From DATKKX01 sp035542775 (GTDB lineage Bacteria; Planctomycetota; Phycisphaerae; UBA1845; UTPLA1): a stretch of 10,758 nucleotides of DNA. Each line of letters opens with the position of its first letter. The stretch's first letter is position 1. Made by a program: the position numbers and the translations under genes. Positions 6,930-10,758 of the stretch are shown one piece after another. The stretch covers positions 1 to 10,758 of the forward strand of contig DATKKX010000306.1 of NCBI GenBank assembly GCA_035542775.1, given 5' to 3'. The notes under the pieces are model-generated. The model ran no database searches, was not told the origin of the DNA, and saw only the letters and a program-made list of their open reading frames with translations.

Positions 6930-9737
6930 TCACAGCCTCGGATCGACCGGTTCGCTCTCCAGGGCCAGCACGCCAAATACGCACTCATGAACTCGCCGCA
7001 ACGGCTCGCCGCGGACGAAACGCTCAAGTGATTCGATGCCCAACGCGAACTCACGTGTAGCCAGCGAGCGTTTTGCGCCCAGCCCGCGAGAGCGCAGCCG
7101 CTCGAGGTTTTCCGGCATGGTGTATTCCGGGCCGTAGATGATCCGCAGGTACTCGCGGCCGCGGCATTTCACCGCGGGCTGCACGAGCCCGCGCCGGCCG
7201 CGAGCCACGAAGCTCAGCGGCTTGACCACCATCCCTTCGCCCCCACCGGCGGTCAGCTCTTCCCACCAGACCGTGCCGGCCTGTTCCTCGGCCGGGTCGG
7301 TCAAGTCAATGACCTTGTGGGGCGTAGCCAGCAGCAGATCCGGATCTGCTGCGCAGACCTTGGCGAGCGTCTCCATGTGCCAGACGTGGTCACGATCGAC
7401 ATGCACCCGGCCTTCGGTTGCCAGCAGATGAAACGGCGCAAGCTTCAGATCGGCCAGCGACTGGACGGGCCAGCAATACTGCTGGTACGCCTGGACATAT
7501 CTCGCCGTCATCTCGGCTCGATCGAGATGCCGGGCGAGCAGGTCGTCAACCGGAAGCCCTGCTGCCTTGGCGGCATCAAGCGAGGCAGTCACCTCATCCA
7601 GAGCGGCGCGCGAGGCGGCCCCCACCGCGGCATACTGCTGCTGCAGCAGAGCCTGGGCCTTTGCCGACCAGGGCATCAGCTCACAGTCCAGGCACGCCCA
7701 GTCTGTAGCAAACTCGTCCCAGAAAGCGGTCGCGGCCAGCGCGGCTCGGATGCGGCCGATGAACTCCACCTCGCGTGGCGGATCGTCGAAGAACCGACGC
7801 CCCGTCCGCGTGTACACGATTCCGCAGCCCTCATCGACGATGCCGAACCGGTGGCGGATGGCTGTCTCGTCCTGCCCGACGACCACGACCGCCCGCGAGC
7901 CCATGTGCTTCTGTTCGCAGATCACGCGCGGTACGCCGGCGTGTCGGTAGTACGCGAACGCCTCGGTGGGGTACTCCAGTGCGTCCCGTCGCTGCGACGT
8001 CTCGCAAGGTGACATCGTCGGTGGCAGGTAGATCAGCCACTTGGGATTCACGGCGAAGCGGCTCATGACCTCCAGGGCCGCGGTGGCGTTCTCCTCACGG
8101 ATGGTCACGTTGTGGTGCAGCCGCGTGGTGATGATCCGCTTGCCGAGCACGTCGGCGAGGTCCAGCACGTCGTCGTGCAACTGCTGAGCCGACAACGCCG
8201 CATCATTGGCACCATCTTCCCCCGGCAGGAACGGCCGCTTCGGTTCGGCGTACACGCGATGTGCGGGCACGGACAGCAACTCTCGCTCCGGGTATCGCAG
8301 CGCCGTCAGCTTGCCGCCGAAGACGCAACCGGTGTCGATGTTGATCGTACGGTTGAGCCACTCGGCCTCGGGCACCGGCGTGTGGCCGTACACGACCATC
8401 GCCCTGCCGCGGTAGTCGGCCGCCCAGTTCAGCCGGACGGGCATGCCGAACTCGTCCGTCTCGCCGGTGGTTTCACCGAAGAGGGCGAAGTCTCGCACCG
8501 CGCCGGAGCCGCGCCCTTGCAGGTCGGCCTTCATGCCCGCATGGGCGACGACGAGCTCGCCGTCGTCGAGGACGTAATGGCTGACCAGACTATCGAAGAA
8601 TTCAATGACCCATGCGCGGAAGTCGGGTGAGTCGGCGTCAAGCTGGGCGAGGCTGTTCGCCAGGCCGTGCGTGATCTGCACATCCTTGCCGCGTAGCTTA
8701 CGCATGAGCTTCATATCATGGTTGCCGGGCACGCACAGGGCAGCACCGTCGGCAACCATGCTCATGACCAGCCGCAGAACCTGGGGGATCTTTGGTCCGC
8801 GATCGACGAGATCGCCGATGAAGACGACCTTCCGCCCGGCGGGCGGCGTGACGCGATAGCCGAATCGGCAGCCGGGGTTCCATCGCGGCGCGGCAGCCTC
8901 GGCGTCGGGAGGGCGAGGCTCCTGCCGAGCCGTTTCCCCGCCGGTGCGAGACTCGATCCCTTCGCCGGTGCTGGAATCCGTTCCCTCGCTGATTCTTTCG
9001 CTGGTACGAGAATCCGTCCCTTCGCTCGTGCGAGAACCCTCTCGTTCGCTGGTGCGAGAATCCCTTCTCGCACCCTCCTGAGCAGAAATCCCTTCCTGCA
9101 CTTCGGCCGCTTCCTCGCGGACGTCATATCCGAGCTGGACCAATAGTTCGCACAACTCGTCGAAGCAACCGTGTACGTCGCCGATGAGATCGAACGGTCC
9201 ATGATCCGCACGCCGGTCATTCCACAGCGGCGTGCGGGCAACTTCGGCAGCCTCGACCTCTTCCGGCGTGTCGAAGATGAAGACGTGACGAAATCCTTCG
9301 CGCTTCAGCCCGCGCAGCGAACGCCGCAATGTCTGTCGCTGCTGCCGGATGACATGCGAGCTGAGATCGCGATCCGGCCGGGCGCGGTTGCGCTCCAGGC
9401 AGATCCGCTCGTGCAGGTTGAACACGATGGCGACCGGGATGACGTGGTACTTGCGGGCCAGTTCGACCAGTGGCCTGCGGTCCTCCGGCTTGATGTTGGT
9501 CGCATCGATAACAGTCAGCCGCCCGGCGGCAAGGCGCTTGGACGCGATGTAGTGCAACACCTCGAAGGCCTCACTAGTGGCGGCTTGGTCGTTCTCGTCA
9601 TCCGAGACCAGCCCGCGGCAGAAGTCGCTGCTGAGCACCTCGGTGGGCTTGTAGTGCTTGCGTGCAAACGACGATTTGCCCGAGCCAGAAGGCCCGATGA
9701 GCGTGACGAGGGAGAGTTGGGGGATGGTCAGCTTCAT
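6930..9737 (-). CDS. pnkp: Bacterial polynucleotide kinase-phosphatase (Pnkp) RNA-repair enzyme, 935 aa
   Basis: This enzyme heals and seals cleaved RNA. The 5' kinase domain has a P-loop GPSGSGKS at residues 15-22 and SSDFCR at 36-41. The binuclear metallophosphoesterase domain removes 3' or 2',3'-cyclic phosphate: GDVHGC 186-191, GDLVDRG 308-314, GNHD 338-341, VVAHAG 396-401, GHTPV 451-455. The C-terminal adenylyltransferase has the nucleophile Lys610 in EQKHMGSRA, EGMVVKP at 834-840 (motif IV) and AVK at 855-857 (motif V). All three active sites look intact. Between the first two phosphatase motifs lies an unusual low-complexity Ser/Arg/Thr/Glu insert (about 210-285), which helps explain why the chain is longer than the roughly 870 residues of the Clostridium thermocellum enzyme. 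The frame is open to 9839, but that would overlap the upstream SUI1 gene. The ATG at 9737 has AGAGG 4 nt upstream and begins MKLTIP. Known partner Hen1 is not seen here; strand sealing usually needs it. Confidence 0.95.
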   Translation of the reverse strand: MKLTIPQLSLVTLIGPSGSGKSSFARKHYKPTEVLSSDFCRGLVSDDENDQAATSEAFEVLHYIASKRLAAGRLTVIDATNIKPEDRRPLVELARKYHVIPVAIVFNLHERICLERNRARPDRDLSSHVIRQQRQTLRRSLRGLKREGFRHVFIFDTPEEVEAAEVARTPLWNDRRADHGPFDLIGDVHGCFDELCELLVQLGYDVREEAAEVQEGISAQEGARRDSRTSEREGSRTSEGTDSRTSERISEGTDSSTGEGIESRTGGETARQEPRPPDAEAAAPRWNPGCRFGYRVTPPAGRKVVFIGDLVDRGPKIPQVLRLVMSMVADGAALCVPGNHDMKLMRKLRGKDVQITHGLANSLAQLDADSPDFRAWVIEFFDSLVSHYVLDDGELVVAHAGMKADLQGRGSGAVRDFALFGETTGETDEFGMPVRLNWAADYRGRAMVVYGHTPVPEAEWLNRTINIDTGCVFGGKLTALRYPERELLSVPAHRVYAEPKRPFLPGEDGANDAALSAQQLHDDVLDLADVLGKRIITTRLHHNVTIREENATAALEVMSRFAVNPKWLIYLPPTMSPCETSQRRDALEYPTEAFAYYRHAGVPRVICEQKHMGSRAVVVVGQDETAIRHRFGIVDEGCGIVYTRTGRRFFDDPPREVEFIGRIRAALAATAFWDEFATDWACLDCELMPWSAKAQALLQQQYAAVGAASRAALDEVTASLDAAKAAGLPVDDLLARHLDRAEMTARYVQAYQQYCWPVQSLADLKLAPFHLLATEGRVHVDRDHVWHMETLAKVCAADPDLLLATPHKVIDLTDPAEEQAGTVWWEELTAGGGEGMVVKPLSFVARGRRGLVQPAVKCRGREYLRIIYGPEYTMPENLERLRSRGLGAKRSLATREFALGIESLERFVRGEPLRRVHECVFGVLALESEPVDPRL
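8943..9074. repeat. In-frame 24-bp tandem repeat (five units) with a perfect palindrome
   Basis: Five imperfect 24-bp units lie end to end inside pnkp at 8943-8966, 8967-8990, 9003-9026, 9027-9050 and 9051-9074, with a 12-bp partial unit at 8991-9002. The typical unit begins GGTGCGAGAATCC and ends CCCTTCGCT on the plus strand. Because 24 and 12 are multiples of three, the pnkp frame is kept, and the protein shows 8-residue units such as GSRTSEGT, DSSTGEGI and ESRTGGET. The last unit, 9051-9074, is a perfect inverted repeat: arms GGTGCGAGAA and TTCTCGCACC around a TCCC loop. Confidence 0.85.
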
Positions 9738-9775
9738 ATCTCCTCTGTCGTCGGCAGGTTGCTGCAAGGAAGGCT

Positions 9776-10129
9776 TCAAGCCCCCGCCGCTTTCGCCGGG
9801 TAGCCCATCGTTTGCAGGCGTTCGACGATCTTCTCGCAATGGTCGCCCTGCAGCTCAATCGCCCCGTCTTTCACGGTCCCGCCGCTGCCCAGGGCCGTGC
9901 GAAACTGCTTGAGCAGTGCCGGCAGGTCCGACGCAACCGGGTCGAGCCCGGCAATCACCGTCACGACCTTCCCGCCACGTTTTTCGCGGCGCACGCGGAC
10001 CGGCTGACTTCCGGGCAGCGTGATCTCGCCGGCCGCGTTTCTCGGGCACTTGCACTGATCGAGCGACCTTCCGCATCGGTCGCAGGTCACCGGCCGCTCC
10101 AGTGGTGTGCCGTCAAACAGGCCGGGCAT
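9776..10129 (-). CDS. yciH: SUI1/eIF1-family translation factor (YciH-like) with zinc-knuckle N-terminus, 117 aa
   Basis: The C-terminal two thirds (about residues 44-113) match the SUI1/eIF1 fold: VRVRREKRGGKVVTVIAGLD is the conserved basic start, followed by LLKQFRTALGSGGTVKDGAIELQGDH and a terminal helix. Known family members affect start-codon selection and initiation fidelity on the small ribosomal subunit; the bacterial version is non-essential and its role is less clear. The N-terminus has Cys16, Cys19, Cys26 and Cys28 (CDRCG and CKC), probably binding one zinc. Length is usual for the bacterial family. GAGG is about 9 nt before the ATG. The gene lies 15 nt after an upstream gene and 38 nt before pnkp on the same strand, so the three probably share a transcript. 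Confidence 0.93.
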   Translation of the reverse strand: MPGLFDGTPLERPVTCDRCGRSLDQCKCPRNAAGEITLPGSQPVRVRREKRGGKVVTVIAGLDPVASDLPALLKQFRTALGSGGTVKDGAIELQGDHCEKIVERLQTMGYPAKAAGA

Positions 10130-10144
10130 GATCGCGTTCCCTCA

Positions 10145-10758
10145 TCACTTCGTCACACCAGAATTGCCTGCCTGCGATTCCGGTCTGTCAATTGCCGCCA
10201 GTCCCGACATCGCTCGGTCTCCGAGCAGCAGACACGTCGCCTCGTCGTAGACTCCCGATGGCGGCGTCGTCGGAGGCTGTTGCCGCAAGTGCGAGATCGC
10301 GGGCCGGTGAGCGGACTGTGGTAGCCATTCCAGTAGCAGATGAGTCTGCTCCGGGGTCGCGTCCCTGCTTACCGGCTCGTTCCTGCCGATGCAGCCCCAT
10401 ACTGATGAGGCAAAGCTGGCAAGCTGAAGAGTCGCATGGACCGAGTGCCCAACCGCTTGATCCCACACTGTCAACCAGTCCGATAGTCCGAATTGCAGGC
10501 GGATCAGCGCACCGAGAACCTCCTGTGGTTCAGGTACGTCGCAATAAGGATGCGAGGCCAGCGCAAGGCGCCACCAGGCGAACAGAAAACCCATGACCGC
10601 ATCTTGGTCGATCTTTGGCCACGAGCGCCACTTGCCCTCGATGAGTTTGGAGATCACAAAGACCGAATCCGTACCACCGCCATAGATGTCCTTGAAGACC
10701 ATCAGCTCAAAGATACGTGGCAGGAAGTGTTTGAAATCGTTTACTGTGCCCCATGTGG
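10145..10758 (-). CDS. Protein of unknown function, 5'-truncated by the window edge (203 complete codons visible)
   Basis: The frame is open from the window edge, so the start lies beyond position 10758. The ATG at 10702 is internal rather than the true start, because conserved-looking sequence TWGTVNDFKHFLPRIFEL precedes it without a start codon. I recall WG-x-V-x-DFKHFLPRI-like segments in uncharacterised bacterial proteins, but I cannot attach a function. The visible part is rich in Trp and helical residues (for example GFLFAWWRLAL, LIRLQFGLSDWL). There is no signal peptide, clear membrane segment or catalytic motif; the pair WWRLAL and ALASHPYC suggests a soluble helical fold. The C-terminal 50 residues are Pro/Ser-rich and look disordered. 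It ends 15 nt before the SUI1-like gene, suggesting co-transcription. Confidence 0.75.
   Translation of the reverse strand, partial: TWGTVNDFKHFLPRIFELMVFKDIYGGGTDSVFVISKLIEGKWRSWPKIDQDAVMGFLFAWWRLALASHPYCDVPEPQEVLGALIRLQFGLSDWLTVWDQAVGHSVHATLQLASFASSVWGCIGRNEPVSRDATPEQTHLLLEWLPQSAHRPAISHLRQQPPTTPPSGVYDEATCLLLGDRAMSGLAAIDRPESQAGNSGVTK

Noticed and set aside
8943..9074. CRISPR-like array
   Set aside because: Units are directly tandem with no spacers, vary among themselves, and are translated in the pnkp frame.
9738..9839. N-terminal extension of Pnkp by 34 codons
   Set aside because: It would overlap the 3' end of the SUI1-like gene; the internal ATG at 9737 has a good ribosome binding site and places the P-loop at the usual distance from the N-terminus.

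Overview
The window is GC-rich, tightly packed bacterial chromosome. The gene set suggests a Planctomycetota-type organism: a FlgI-like lipoprotein with a HEAT-like insert, a three-domain bacterial Pnkp RNA-repair enzyme, a SUI1/YciH factor and a secreted alpha/beta hydrolase. No single marker here proves that placement, so it is inference. Nothing looks like a recent mobile island. There is no transposase, integrase, tRNA, rRNA or CRISPR array.

Layout. (1) Positions 1-3577, minus strand: a likely co-transcribed housekeeping cluster in transcription order purA (adenylosuccinate synthase), uppS (undecaprenyl diphosphate synthase), an exported alpha/beta hydrolase, and the first 17 codons of what looks like tyrS. 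The gaps are 15 and 18 nt, and the hydrolase and tyrS overlap as ATGA. (2) Positions 3578-3873: a divergent intergenic region with candidate promoters for both sides. (3) Positions 3874-6831, plus strand: a serine O-acetyltransferase, then after 216 nt a lipoprotein that joins a FlgI (flagellar P-ring)-like domain, a HEAT-like region and an unassigned C-terminal domain. (4) Positions 6832-6929: a convergent gap with a hairpin. (5) Positions 6930-10758, minus strand, in transcription order: a 5'-truncated gene of unknown function, a SUI1/eIF1-like factor, and Pnkp (RNA kinase, phosphatase and adenylyltransferase in one chain).

How the parts fit. The first cluster joins AMP synthesis, the cell-envelope lipid carrier and tRNA charging, a growth-type grouping with one exported hydrolase of unknown substrate. 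The last cluster joins an initiation-factor-like protein to an RNA end-healing and sealing enzyme. No hen1 methyltransferase, the usual Pnkp partner, is present in the window.

The most unusual features are the FlgI-HEAT lipoprotein and an in-frame 24-bp tandem repeat inside pnkp. The repeat lies between the first two phosphatase motifs and includes a perfect 10-bp-stem palindrome. I did not find a clear, wholly undescribed multi-gene system.
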